Translations under genes and position numbers: made by a program
Notes under the pieces: generated by a model
The model's database searches: none
What the model saw: only the letters and a program-made list of their open reading frames with translations
What the model was told of the DNA's origin: nothing
Shown here: positions 43,708-52,596 of the stretch, in pieces
Position numbering within the stretch: position 1 is the stretch's first letter
Layout of the letters: the number at the start of each line of letters is the position of its first letter
Origin: Pseudomonadota bacterium
GTDB lineage: Bacteria; Pseudomonadota; Alphaproteobacteria; Rhodobacterales; Rhodobacteraceae
Length of the DNA: 64,000 bases
Assembly (NCBI GenBank): GCA_020161655.1
Contig: JAIUPC010000005.1
Coordinates: 62,001-126,000 of the forward strand
Direction of reading: 5' to 3'

Positions 43708-45066
43708 CTAGACCTGCACGGCACGCAGCGCCGCGTCGACGCCTTCCAGCAGGCGGGCCGCGTTGGCCGAGGTAAAGACCAGCGGCGGCCGGATCTTCAG
43801 GATATGGGCATCCGCCCCGGTCGCGGAAATTAGGATGCGCCGGTCACGCAGGGCGTTGACGGCTGCCAGCGCACGGTCCATGTCCGGCACCTTCCGGTCG
43901 CGGTCCTTGACCAGTTCCACGGCGAAATAGAGGCCAGCCCCGCGAACGTCGCCCACGAATTCGTATTTCTTCTGCAGGGCGCGCAGGCCGTCGAGAATTT
44001 CGCCGCCGACCTTGGCAGCGTTTTCCATCAACCCCTCGTCACGGATCGAGTCGAGCACGGCTTGCGCCGCGGCAACGGCGACGGAATTGCCGCCGAAGGT
44101 GTTGAAATAGCGCATGGTTGCGCCGAACTCGGCCACGAGGTCCGGTCGGACCACTAGGCCCGCGACCGGATAGCCATTGCCCATCGGCTTGCCCAGGGTC
44201 ACAATGTCCGGCTCGACCTTGTGGCGCGCGTGACCCCAGAGATGGGTGCCGGTGCGTCCGAACCCCGATTGCACCTCATCTGCGATGAAGAGGCCGCCCG
44301 CCTTGCGCACCACCTCGGCCACCGGCACCAGCACGTCGGTGGGATCGGTGTAGAGACCATCAGACGAGAAGACAGAATCGACGATGAAGGCGGCCAGACC
44401 GCCGCCGTGGCGCTCCAGATCAGCGATCTGGCGCGCGACATCTTCCGCCATCCGCCGACCGATTTCCGCGACCGGAAGGCGGTAGGAATCCGGTGCCGCG
44501 ACGGTGCGGAGATAGGGATCGAGCGCCGATTTCTTGCCCAGCGATGGCGAGATCGCCGCCACCGCGCCGCTGTTGCCGTGATAGGCTTCGGACGTGACGA
44601 TAACGCCGGTCTTTCCGGTATAGTAACGCGCCACGCGCAGGGCCAGGTCGTTGGCTTCCGATCCACTGCAGGTGAACATCGCGCAGCCGTTCCGCCCGAG
44701 TTCGCCGCCGAAGGTGCCGATCAGCGCTTCGGCATAATCCAGCAGCGGCTCTTGCATGTAGCGCGTGTGGGTGCACAGCGTCTCAAGCTGCCGCCGGATC
44801 GCCGCGACGACACGCGGATGGGCGTGTCCCAGTGATACCACGTTGTTGTAGGCGTCGAGATATTCATTGCCATGCTTGTCATAAAGAAAGACCCCCTTGG
44901 CACGGGATATCTGCACCGGCGACTTGTAGAACAGCCGGTACCCCGGGCCGAGCAGCCTTTGCCGCCGGGCGATATGCGCCTGGTCTTCGCTGGCGAGATC
45001 GGCCGCGTCCTGCGGGTTGAAGCCATTCGCCATGTCGCCACGGAATCCCTTGGGCAGAGTTGTCAT
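43708..45066 (-). CDS. Class III aminotransferase-fold enzyme, possible amino-alcohol phosphate phospho-lyase
   Basis: The 452-residue PLP enzyme has AYNNVVSLGHAHPRVVAAIR, FTCSGSEANDLALRVARYYT, IADEVQSGFGRTG and the Lys motif TLGKPMGNGYPVAGLV. These fit class III aminotransferases, and in particular the branch of ethanolamine-phosphate and phosphohydroxylysine phospho-lyases (AGXT2L). ATG 45066 follows AGGAA and lies 11 bases after the stop of an APH-type kinase gene, the partner expected for such a lyase. A plain omega-aminotransferase is the alternative. Confidence 0.85.
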   Translation of the reverse strand: MTTLPKGFRGDMANGFNPQDAADLASEDQAHIARRQRLLGPGYRLFYKSPVQISRAKGVFLYDKHGNEYLDAYNNVVSLGHAHPRVVAAIRRQLETLCTHTRYMQEPLLDYAEALIGTFGGELGRNGCAMFTCSGSEANDLALRVARYYTGKTGVIVTSEAYHGNSGAVAAISPSLGKKSALDPYLRTVAAPDSYRLPVAEIGRRMAEDVARQIADLERHGGGLAAFIVDSVFSSDGLYTDPTDVLVPVAEVVRKAGGLFIADEVQSGFGRTGTHLWGHARHKVEPDIVTLGKPMGNGYPVAGLVVRPDLVAEFGATMRYFNTFGGNSVAVAAAQAVLDSIRDEGLMENAAKVGGEILDGLRALQKKYEFVGDVRGAGLYFAVELVKDRDRKVPDMDRALAAVNALRDRRILISATGADAHILKIRPPLVFTSANAARLLEGVDAALRAVQV

Positions 45067-45077
45067 TTCGGTTCCTA

Positions 45078-46136
45078 TCAGGTCAGGAGTTCGGAAATTT
45101 GCGCGGTCGAAAGCGAATGGAACCACGCAAGGTGGGCCCATCCGGTCCCGGTGTGGCGCAGGATGTAGCGGCTGTTCTGGGGAAAGATTTCGGCCCGCCA
45201 TGAGGTCAGCAGTGCCCGGACAGCGAGCCGACCCATGGCGAGGAAGGGCATCAGGCGAAGCTCCTCGTCGGTCAGGTCGGCGTGGCGGAGATAGCCGCGC
45301 AGAACATCGCGCGGTTCGTCGAACAGATCGCGCCGGTTGTCTTCGATGATCTTGGGCATCTGGTTCATCAGCGCGGTCGAGACGTCGACGGCGATGGCAG
45401 TGCGGACCGCGTCGCCGAAATCGATGACGCCGGTCAGGAAACCCGGGCTAGTGTGATCCACGACCAGGTTCGAGGTGTTGAAATCGTTGTGCAGCACTTG
45501 CCGTCGGCACAGGTCCAGACGCGGCTTGATTTCGGCAAAGCGCTCCAGCGCGCGGACAGTCCAGGCCCGCTTTGGGCCCTCGGGAATGAAGCGCGCCAAA
45601 TCGGCAAGTTCGAGCAGATGGGTGACATCCCAGGCCAGCACCCGGTCGTCGGCCGGATGCGAAAAATCAGCCATGGCAAGACGCAGCCTGGCCAGCACCT
45701 CGCCGATCCGTTCGCGCTGAGGGGCGGTTGATGTCGTCCGGTCGAGCGGCGTTCCGGGCAGGAAGCTGATGAGCCGCGCAACGCGCCGCTCGCCAGCGCG
45801 GGTGGTGACGAGGGGCAGATCCGCGCCGAGGAGGGCGCGATGGGCCCGGGGGATGGGCAGATCAGGCGCGCGCGCTTCGAGATGACGCAAGAGCGCGACC
45901 TGGAATTCTAGCTCCTGAATCCGCTCGGAGGGATGGGCGATCTTCAGCACGAACTTGCCCCGCGCCGCGCCGTCGAGGAGGAATGTGTCGTCCTTCTCGG
46001 TGTCGAAGCGCGTTGCTGTGCCCGGCAGGTCATAGAACCGCGCGGCGATGTGTTCGGCTTCGGCGGCGCCCACCGGGCGACAAGCCTCGGAAAGCTCGGC
46101 GGCGGGGGCAGGCCCGGACGGACGATTATGACCCAT
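45078..46136 (-). CDS. APH-family kinase, hydroxylysine/ethanolamine-kinase-like
   Basis: The 352-residue protein has the aminoglycoside-phosphotransferase fold with the catalytic loop VLHNDFNTSNLVVD (about 215-228, His-x-Asp...Asn) and the metal-binding VIDFGDAVRTAIAVD. N-terminal FVLKIAHPSERIQELEFQV gives the ATP Lys and helix C Glu. It resembles hydroxylysine kinase (AGPHD1). It is the first gene of the minus-strand cluster and immediately precedes the phospho-lyase-like gene, which suggests a kinase-lyase pathway acting on a hydroxylated amine. The substrate is not known. Confidence 0.85.
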   Translation of the reverse strand: MGHNRPSGPAPAAELSEACRPVGAAEAEHIAARFYDLPGTATRFDTEKDDTFLLDGAARGKFVLKIAHPSERIQELEFQVALLRHLEARAPDLPIPRAHRALLGADLPLVTTRAGERRVARLISFLPGTPLDRTTSTAPQRERIGEVLARLRLAMADFSHPADDRVLAWDVTHLLELADLARFIPEGPKRAWTVRALERFAEIKPRLDLCRRQVLHNDFNTSNLVVDHTSPGFLTGVIDFGDAVRTAIAVDVSTALMNQMPKIIEDNRRDLFDEPRDVLRGYLRHADLTDEELRLMPFLAMGRLAVRALLTSWRAEIFPQNSRYILRHTGTGWAHLAWFHSLSTAQISELLT

Positions 46137-46204
46137 TTCAAACCCGAATCAAAGGCTACCCCAAGGCCGGCAGCGGCATGGGTTTACCTAACTCACACTG
46201 CATA

Positions 46205-46217
46205 ATTGTCCAACAAG
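46205..46217. promoter_or_regulatory. Candidate GntR/FCD operator, kinase side
   Basis: ATTGTCCAACAAG contains TTGT-CCA-ACAA, matching the FadR-subfamily pattern TNGT-N3-ACNA. It lies 69-81 bases upstream of the kinase start. On the minus strand TTGGAC-N17-TAGGTA could be its promoter, with the operator over the -35 box. A second like site at 46425 shares the preceding bases ATAATTGT. Confidence 0.6.
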
Positions 46218-46424
46218 TCTTTTTTGCGGTCGAGATGTTCCGCTTTCGACGCCGGGCCAACCGTATCAAGCGCCCTTGCGAATTTGGATGGGCATTTCCG
46301 CTAAACCAAGGCTTTTTCGGATAAAACCGGAAACTATTGCAAGGTATTGCACGAAAGATCCCTATGCTGCCGTCCCTCGTCGCGCCAAAACTGCAGCCTG
46401 CCCACGCCAGGGGCGTATGCCATA

Positions 46425-46437
46425 ATTGTTGTACAAT
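46425..46437. promoter_or_regulatory. Candidate GntR/FCD operator, dehalogenase side
   Basis: ATTGTTGTACAAT is a perfect ATTGT-N3-ACAAT dyad in the divergent region, 137-149 bases upstream of the HAD gene. It matches the site at 46205 in pattern and in flanking ATA. The paired sites at both ends of the intergenic region suggest joint control of kinase and dehalogenase genes. No other gene is seen between 46137 and 46573. Confidence 0.65.
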
Positions 46438-46573
46438 ACATTGACGACGCCGCAGCACTGTGCTTTCTAGCTCAAACGGGCCGGGCTGCAGAAGGCAAGC
46501 TGCGGTGTTCCGTCGGTCATGGCTGGCCCTGTGCTGCCGCGCCATGTCATGAAACCTAGAAGGACTACATGCC

Positions 46574-47263
46574 ATGACCAAATTTCGGCCGAAATACGTT
46601 ACCTTCGACTGCTACGGCACGCTTACCAACTTCGACATGGCCGGCGCCGCGCGGCGTGTTTACGGCGCGCGGCTTTCGCCCGAGGCAATGGCCGGTTTCG
46701 TCGAAGCTTTCAGAGGCTATCGCCTTGACGAGGTGCTGGGGGCATGGAAACCCCTTGTTGACGTGGTGCACAATTCCGTCGAGCGCAGCTGCAAACGCAT
46801 CGGCATCCGGTTTGATGCCGAAGACGCGCAGCGCATCTATGACGAGATCCCGACCTGGGGCCCGCACCCGGACGTCCCGGCAGGTCTTGCCCGTGTCGCC
46901 AAGGAAATCCCGCTGGTGATCCTGTCAAACTCGATGAAGGGCCTGATCATGTCGAACGTGGAAAAACTGGGCGCGCCAGTGCACACCGTCATCACCGCCG
47001 AGGAAGTTGGCGCCTACAAGCCGCTTATGAAGGGCTTTGAATACATGCTCGACACGCTCGGCTGCACCCCCGAGGACATCACGCATGTCTCCTCTTCATT
47101 CCGCTATGACCTGGTGCCGGCCTATGATCTGGGGATCAGGAATAAGGTCTGGGTCAACCGCGGCCACGAACCCGCCAACCAGTTCTACGACTACACCGAG
47201 ATCGCGGACATCGGCGGACTGGCCGTCGCCGTGGGTCTGGAACCCACCCTGAAGCGCACCTGA
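46574..47263 (+). CDS. Haloacid dehalogenase type II (HAD family)
   Basis: The 229-residue protein has the HAD motifs TFDCYGTLTNFD near the start (nucleophile Asp10), VILSNSMKGL near 115, Lys in GAYKPLMKGFEYML (about 148-161) and VSSSFRYDLVPAYDLG (about 175-190). It groups with L-2-haloacid dehalogenases, although many such proteins act on phosphate esters. AAGGAC is present before the ATG. It is divergent from the kinase-led cluster and shares the intergenic operators, so a role in the same pathway is likely. Confidence 0.88.
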   Translation: MTKFRPKYVTFDCYGTLTNFDMAGAARRVYGARLSPEAMAGFVEAFRGYRLDEVLGAWKPLVDVVHNSVERSCKRIGIRFDAEDAQRIYDEIPTWGPHPDVPAGLARVAKEIPLVILSNSMKGLIMSNVEKLGAPVHTVITAEEVGAYKPLMKGFEYMLDTLGCTPEDITHVSSSFRYDLVPAYDLGIRNKVWVNRGHEPANQFYDYTEIADIGGLAVAVGLEPTLKRT

Positions 47264-47700
47264 ATACAGCCGCCTTGGCATTGTTGCAGTCCGATAAGAT
47301 GGGGCAGTCCATCCCCCCGTTCTTTCGTTCTAGGCTACACGGTCGAAGGGATGCCACGGCGGAAACAAGAAACCGCTCGGGCCATTCCGGCTGGCACCAG
47401 GACAATCACAGTTGCCGCCCGGGGCTGCGATCGACCGCTAAGGCGGATCCTGCGGGCTCAATGCTGCACCGCGGTCAGGCAGTTCTCCGCCCGAAGCGTC
47501 CGGGGAACAATGACATAATCTTCATTGTCAAACTTTTGACTATTGGCGCAATGTAGGCGCAAAGCTAAAATGTCTCATCTGAGCAAAGCAGAAGTGTCAC
47601 TCTCCCCCGTGTTGAGCGCGTGGGAGATTGAGCATGGGATGGGTCGTCCTGTGCAAGCGTGGACCGAAACGTCTTGAGTTCTGGCACAAATCAAGGACGG
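47264..47700. other. Intergenic region with decayed mobile sequence
   Basis: No intact gene is seen. It contains the 17-base repeat also present next to the intact fic gene, an AT-rich stretch at 47515-47600, and fragments such as ATGTCTCATCTGAGCAAAGC whose origin I cannot assign. It appears to be a junction left by insertion and deletion between the dehalogenase gene and the urea transporter operon. Confidence 0.5.
47508..47524. repeat. Short repeat shared by the two fic loci, copy 2
   Basis: CAATGACATAATCTTCA here is identical to 27115-27131. In both places it lies on the 3' side of fic-type sequence. At this locus the distance to fic homology is 177 bases rather than zero. Confidence 0.55.
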
Positions 47701-47895
47701 CTAGCTGCGGCGGCCCTTCGCGTCCTGGAACGGATCGATCTCAAGCAAGACCACCGCGAAAGTGCCGATCTGCCGCCCGGTCCCGTCAATGGCCGCGATC
47801 GGGCTTGCCGAGGTCTTCCGGGCGCCGCGATGCCGCTCATACTTGCCGCTGTGGCGCAGGAGCTCGCGGTGAAGCTCGCGGATTTGGTTCTCGGT
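47701..47895 (-). pseudogene. Fic family remnant with internal deletion
   Basis: The frame reads TENQIRELHRELLRHSGKYE, then TSASPIAAIDGTGRQIG, matching residues 107-149 of the Fic protein encoded at 27129-28181. It then jumps in frame to FAVVLLEIDPFQDAKGR, matching residues 189-205, so about 38 codons are deleted. The catalytic His is Asp and the Gly-Asn of the loop are Ala-Lys; a stop follows. The gene is dead. Confidence 0.85.
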
Positions 47896-47940
47896 TGCAT
47901 AGATTCCGCCGGGGGGGCCCGCCACATCGTCAAAGCCCTC

Positions 47941-48636
47941 TCAGACGGAAACCTCCGCGCGCAGGGTGGCCTTGTCGAAGCTGGCCGTTGGCCCCGCGAA
48001 CGAGACTGCGCCGCGCCGAAGGACGTAGAAGCGGTCGGCGAGAGCATGGGCGAATTCGAAATACTGTTCGACCAGGATGATGGCCATGTCGCCCCTGTCG
48101 CGCAGATAGGTGATTACCTGGCCGATCTGCTGGATGATGTTGGGCTGGATGCCCTCGGTCGGTTCGTCGAGAAGCAGCACCTTTGGGCGCATGATCATGG
48201 CGCGGGCGATGGCAAGCTGCTGCTGCTGGCCGCCAGAGAGGTCGCCGCCGCGCCGGCCGGACATATCTTTCAGCACGGGAAAGAGATCGTAGATGCTTTC
48301 GGGGATTCTGCGCTCGGCGCGCGGCAGGAGCGCGAAGCCGGTTTCGAGGTTTTCGCGCACGGTCAGCAACGGGAAGATCATCCGACCCTGCGGCACGGTG
48401 GCCAGACCGCGTCGGGCCATGTCCTGTGGGGCCAGGCGGCCTAGGCTTTCACCGTCAAATTCGATGGTGCCGCCCGAGCGGGGATGGGTCCCGGCAAGCG
48501 CCTTGAGAAAGCTCGTCTTGCCTACGCCATTCGTGCCCATGATGCAGGTCACCTCACCGGCCCTCGCTTCGAAATCGATGCCGTACAGGATCTGCGATCC
48601 GCCGTAATGCAGTGTCAGCCCTTCGGTCTTCAGCAT
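47941..48636 (-). CDS. urtE: Urea ABC transporter ATPase UrtE
   Basis: The 231-residue ATPase has Walker A GTNGVGKTS (34-42), signature LSGGQQQQLAIARAL-type segment, and Walker B VLLLDEPTEGIQPNIIQQIG, the last being typical for UrtE. It is the final gene of the urt operon, one base after urtD. Together with UrtD it powers urea uptake across the inner membrane. Confidence 0.95.
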   Translation of the reverse strand: MLKTEGLTLHYGGSQILYGIDFEARAGEVTCIMGTNGVGKTSFLKALAGTHPRSGGTIEFDGESLGRLAPQDMARRGLATVPQGRMIFPLLTVRENLETGFALLPRAERRIPESIYDLFPVLKDMSGRRGGDLSGGQQQQLAIARAMIMRPKVLLLDEPTEGIQPNIIQQIGQVITYLRDRGDMAIILVEQYFEFAHALADRFYVLRRGAVSFAGPTASFDKATLRAEVSV

Positions 48637-48637
48637 C

Positions 48638-49381
48638 TCAGCCCCGCCCCAGATAAACGTCGATCACGGCCTGGTTCTTTGTCACATGGTCAAGGCTGCC
48701 TTCGGCCAACACCGCGCCCTCGTGCAGAACGGTCACGCGGCAATCCAGGCGGCGGACGAATTCCATGTCATGCTCCACCACGACCACGGCGCGGGTCTTC
48801 GCGATCTCGACAAGCAGTTCGGTGGTCTTCTCCCGTTCCGCAAGCGTCATCCCCGCCGCCGGTTCGTCGACCAGCAAGAGACGCGGTTCCTGTGCCAGCA
48901 GCATCGCGATCTCCAGCCACTGCTTTTGACCATGGCTGAGGATGCCCGCCTTGCGGCCCAGGCTGTCCCCCAGCCCGACCTGCACCGCTAGCGCCAGAAT
49001 CCGCTCGTCATCCACCCCGGTCTTGCTCCACCCCAGCACTGCCCAGGGGCTGCGGCCTGCCTTAAGTGCCAGTGTCAGGTTCTCCGAGACTGTCTGGTCC
49101 TCGAACACCGTGGGGCGCTGGAACTTGCGCCCCACACCCGCGCGTGCGATCTGCGCTTCTGACATCCGCAGCAGCGAAACGGGCTTCTCGCCGAAGCTGA
49201 CGCTGCCACTGTCCGGCCGGGTCTTGCCGGTGACGATGTCCATGAAGGTGCTCTTGCCCGCCCCGTTCGGCCCGATGATGGCCCGAAGTTCCGCCGGGCC
49301 GATGGCAAAGGTCAGGTTGTTGATCGCGCGGAAGCCGTCGAAGCTAACGGTAACGCCGGACACTTCCAGAAGGGTGCTCAC
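48638..49381 (-). CDS. urtD: Urea ABC transporter ATPase UrtD
   Basis: The 247-residue ATPase has Walker A GPNGAGKST (about 37-45), LSHGQKQWLEIAMLLAQEP as the signature region and LLLVDEPAAGMT as Walker B, all as in UrtD/LivG. Its start overlaps the urtC stop by four bases. It pairs with UrtE. Confidence 0.95.
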   Translation of the reverse strand: MSTLLEVSGVTVSFDGFRAINNLTFAIGPAELRAIIGPNGAGKSTFMDIVTGKTRPDSGSVSFGEKPVSLLRMSEAQIARAGVGRKFQRPTVFEDQTVSENLTLALKAGRSPWAVLGWSKTGVDDERILALAVQVGLGDSLGRKAGILSHGQKQWLEIAMLLAQEPRLLLVDEPAAGMTLAEREKTTELLVEIAKTRAVVVVEHDMEFVRRLDCRVTVLHEGAVLAEGSLDHVTKNQAVIDVYLGRG

Positions 49382-50598
49382 TCCTGCGCCTCCTTCTCTT
49401 GCAGCGACCCGTCATCCGGTCCGAGCGGCGCGCCCTTGCGGTCAGGGGCATGCACCCCGGCTAAGCGGTCGAAGAGCCCGCCGATGCCCTTTGGGGCGAA
49501 CAGCGTAACCAGCACGAAGGTCAGGCCCAGAAGCACCTGCCACCAGTCGACCCAGTTGATCGTGGCAAACCCCAGCGGGATCGAGGGAACGCGCCCGCCC
49601 GTGAACCAGCTGGACAGAAGCGACACCACTGCGGCCCCGATGACAGCCCCGTAAAGCCTGCCGCGTCCGCCGATGGCCGCCCAGACGGCAAGGTAGATAC
49701 TTGCGATGGGGGCCAATTCGGCCGGGTTGACAATGCCGGCTTGGGGGTAATAGAGCGCACCGGCAAGCGCGCAGATCACGGCGGTCAGGGTGAAGGCGAA
49801 CAGTTTGTAGCTCTCGACCGAATAGCCGAGGAACCGTACCCGCGCTTCGTCATCCCGGATCGCGCGGATCACAGAACCGAACTTGCCCGAGACAATGGAA
49901 TGCAGGGCCACGTATGCCAGCGCAAGCGCAAGCGCCGAAGCCCAGAAGAACCAGACGCTGACGGTATCCTGCCCGGCAGTGACCCCCGGCAGGTTCTGCA
50001 ACCCCGAAAGCCCGTTGTTGCCCCTCAGGCCGCTGTCGTTCTGGAAGAGATAGAGCGCGAGGGCGAGGGTCATGGCTTGGGTCAGGATCGACAGATACAC
50101 CCCGGTCACCCGGCTGCGGAACGCCAGCCAGCCGAAGACCAGCGCCAAGAGGCCGGGCAGAGCCACCACCAACGTCAGTTGCAAAGGCAGGCTATGCGCA
50201 AAGCCCCAGATCGCGGGCAGGTCCGAAGCCCCCACTACGCCAAAAATCTGGGTGGCAATGCCTTGGGAAATCTCCTCCGGCGTCGCGGGCAACCCGCCGT
50301 TCAGAAGCGAGGCGATGACGATTTCCTCGGTTCGGGCGTACATCAGCCACATGCCGATCATGTAGCCGCCAAGCGCGAAGAAGGCCATGTGACCAAGCGA
50401 GAGGATCCCGGCGTAGCCCCAGATCAGGTCCATCGCCAAGGCGGCGAGGCAGAGGCACAGTGTCTTGCCCAGCGTCTTGACGAAGGAGGTCGAGACGAGG
50501 CCGAAATGCGCCGCCACGGTCACGCAGAGGGTGAAGAGGGCGAGACCGGCGAGGAAGACGAGGGCGGATCGGTGGCGGGGTTGAAGGATCGCGCGCAT
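49378..50598 (-). CDS. urtC: Urea ABC transporter permease UrtC
   Basis: The 406-residue permease of the branched-chain amino acid type has about ten membrane segments; LCLCLAALAMDLIWGYAGIL, SLGHMAFFALGGYMIG and VFGWLAFRSRVTGVYLSI are family marks. An insert with YARTEEIVIASLLNGGLPAT is common in UrtC. It lies three bases after urtB. Confidence 0.94.
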   Translation of the reverse strand: MRAILQPRHRSALVFLAGLALFTLCVTVAAHFGLVSTSFVKTLGKTLCLCLAALAMDLIWGYAGILSLGHMAFFALGGYMIGMWLMYARTEEIVIASLLNGGLPATPEEISQGIATQIFGVVGASDLPAIWGFAHSLPLQLTLVVALPGLLALVFGWLAFRSRVTGVYLSILTQAMTLALALYLFQNDSGLRGNNGLSGLQNLPGVTAGQDTVSVWFFWASALALALAYVALHSIVSGKFGSVIRAIRDDEARVRFLGYSVESYKLFAFTLTAVICALAGALYYPQAGIVNPAELAPIASIYLAVWAAIGGRGRLYGAVIGAAVVSLLSSWFTGGRVPSIPLGFATINWVDWWQVLLGLTFVLVTLFAPKGIGGLFDRLAGVHAPDRKGAPLGPDDGSLQEKEAQE

Positions 50599-50601
50599 CG
50601 G

Positions 50602-52539
50602 TCAATCTCCCGCCGCGCGGCCACGAAGGGCAATGATCCCCCGGGGCCGGAACTGGATGAACAGGATGATGAACAGGATCATGTAGGTCTGCGCCGCCAG
50701 GGTGTTGGAGGGATTGAAGAACTCGATCACCTTCTGCAGCCCGCCGATCATCGTGGCCCCCGCTAGCGTCCCCCAGATGCTGCCGACCCCGCCCACAACC
50801 ACGGTCATGAAGCTTTGGACGATGTAGTCGGTGCCAAGCTCGGAGGTGACCTTCGCGAAAAGCCCGATGGCAACCCCGGCGATCCCGGCGATGCCCGAGC
50901 CGATCCCGAAGGTCAGCACGTTGATGCGATCGGGGTTAATGCCCATGCTGGCCGCCATTCCAGGGTTCTGCGTGACCGCGCGAACCTCCAGCCCCAGACG
51001 GGTGCGTTTCATCAGCCAGAGGAAGAAGCCCAGGAAAGCCAGCGCCAGCACGAAGATCGCGATGCGGATGTAGCTGATCGACACCACAGCGTTCAGCACC
51101 CATGCCCCGTCCAACCAGGCCGGAGAGGTCAGGGGCCGCGCCTGTGTGCCGAAGATGTTCTTCAGGGCCTGTTGCAGCGCAATAGAGACGCCGAAGGTCG
51201 CCAGAAGCGTCTCCAGAGGGCGCTTATAAAGGTGCCGGATCACCAGCCGCTCCAAGGCCACCCCGGCGGCAAAAGTGATGACGAACGCCAAAGGCAGCGC
51301 GATCAGGATCGAAGCAGTATAGTTCGGGATGTAAAGCTGTACGACATAGCCGGTGTACGCGCCGATTGTGATGAATTCGCCATGCGCCATGTTGATCACG
51401 CCCATCACCCCGAAGGTGATGGCAAGGCCGATGGCGGCAAGGAAGTAAATCGAGGCGAGCGACAGCCCGTCCAGCGCCAGATCCGCGGTCTGCATCGCGC
51501 CGACTGTCGTGCCGATCCGGCCAAGGGCGGCCTTGGCGGCATCGGTCACGGCGCGGTCGGGTTCTGCATAGACCTCATAGAAGCGGGCGGTGGCGAGGGC
51601 GGCTGCCGCCTCATCATCCGTAGCGGCGACCGGGACGACCCCGCTTGCCTCCAGCGCAGTATAGGCGCGGTCGCGGGCGGCCTGCGTGTTCAATTCGGCT
51701 ACGGGCACGCCTCCCACAGCGCCATCCTTCAGGTTGGCAAGCAACGCCGCCCGCTGCACCTCCAGCGTCAGGCGGGCGGGGGCGAGATTTGCGTCGACGA
51801 GGAGGTCATAGGCCTCGGCCTCGGTCAGGTCCCGCCCCGGACGCAGTTCGCGTGCGACGTTGGCATCGGGCGGGGTGGCCGATGCGATGCGACTGGTCGC
51901 AACCATTGGGTTCAGCGCCCCGCGCAGGTCCAGCCCGAGGTCCGAGCCGAAGCTGCTGATGGCCGCCACGCGGGCGGCGCTGTCAGGGTCGAAGCGCAGG
52001 GTCAGCAGCCGCTCCAGCCTCTGCTTCTGCGCCTTCAGCGCGGGGTCATCCTCACCGTCAATCGCAGCGCGGAGCGGCTCCAACGCCTCGGCTTTCGGGT
52101 CCTGCGCGATGGAGGCGAGCGCGGCCCGCCGCTTGGCCGGATCAGGGTCAGACAGGGTGAACTGCACCAGCGCCGTCGCGATCAGCCCGCGCACGCCGGC
52201 ATTGGGCCTGAGCGCGGTCACCTCGGACGGAGCGGTATTGCCGGCGGCGGTGCCATCAAGCGCGGTCAGTGCCAGGTCGTCGCCTTCGGGCGCCGAAAGT
52301 AACAGCACATCGTCAGACTTGCGGATCACCAGCCGCTTGTCGGCCCAGGCGGAGAGGATGTCGTCGGCCATCGGGTCGCCGCTCGCGGCAAGGGCAGCGA
52401 TCACCGGACCGATGGTCTGGCGCGAGGGCCTGGCAATTTGGTCGCGGTTCTGCGCGACAATCTCGCCAGCGGTCTGGCCAATAGCAGGCACGGCGGCAAG
52501 CCAGCAGAGGGCTGCTGCGATAAGGGAAAGGAAACGCAT
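50602..52539 (-). CDS. urtB: Urea ABC transporter permease UrtB with long N-terminal periplasmic domain
   Basis: The 645-residue protein has a signal-like start (about 1-22), then about 330 hydrophilic, Ala-rich residues predicted helical, then the permease from about 358 with SLASIYFLAAIGLAITFGVM, GVINMAHGEFITIGAYTGY and VVGGVGSIWGTLAGA. Short UrtB proteins have only the permease (about 290 residues); the long form is common in proteobacteria, and its extra domain may sit in the periplasm near UrtA. Function of that domain is unknown. Confidence 0.93.
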   Translation of the reverse strand: MRFLSLIAAALCWLAAVPAIGQTAGEIVAQNRDQIARPSRQTIGPVIAALAASGDPMADDILSAWADKRLVIRKSDDVLLLSAPEGDDLALTALDGTAAGNTAPSEVTALRPNAGVRGLIATALVQFTLSDPDPAKRRAALASIAQDPKAEALEPLRAAIDGEDDPALKAQKQRLERLLTLRFDPDSAARVAAISSFGSDLGLDLRGALNPMVATSRIASATPPDANVARELRPGRDLTEAEAYDLLVDANLAPARLTLEVQRAALLANLKDGAVGGVPVAELNTQAARDRAYTALEASGVVPVAATDDEAAAALATARFYEVYAEPDRAVTDAAKAALGRIGTTVGAMQTADLALDGLSLASIYFLAAIGLAITFGVMGVINMAHGEFITIGAYTGYVVQLYIPNYTASILIALPLAFVITFAAGVALERLVIRHLYKRPLETLLATFGVSIALQQALKNIFGTQARPLTSPAWLDGAWVLNAVVSISYIRIAIFVLALAFLGFFLWLMKRTRLGLEVRAVTQNPGMAASMGINPDRINVLTFGIGSGIAGIAGVAIGLFAKVTSELGTDYIVQSFMTVVVGGVGSIWGTLAGATMIGGLQKVIEFFNPSNTLAAQTYMILFIILFIQFRPRGIIALRGRAAGD

Positions 52540-52596
52540 GGGCAGTCCGGGAAGGGAAGGGGAAGCGAGAGGGGAGGTCCCCTCTCGTCGGTCAGG

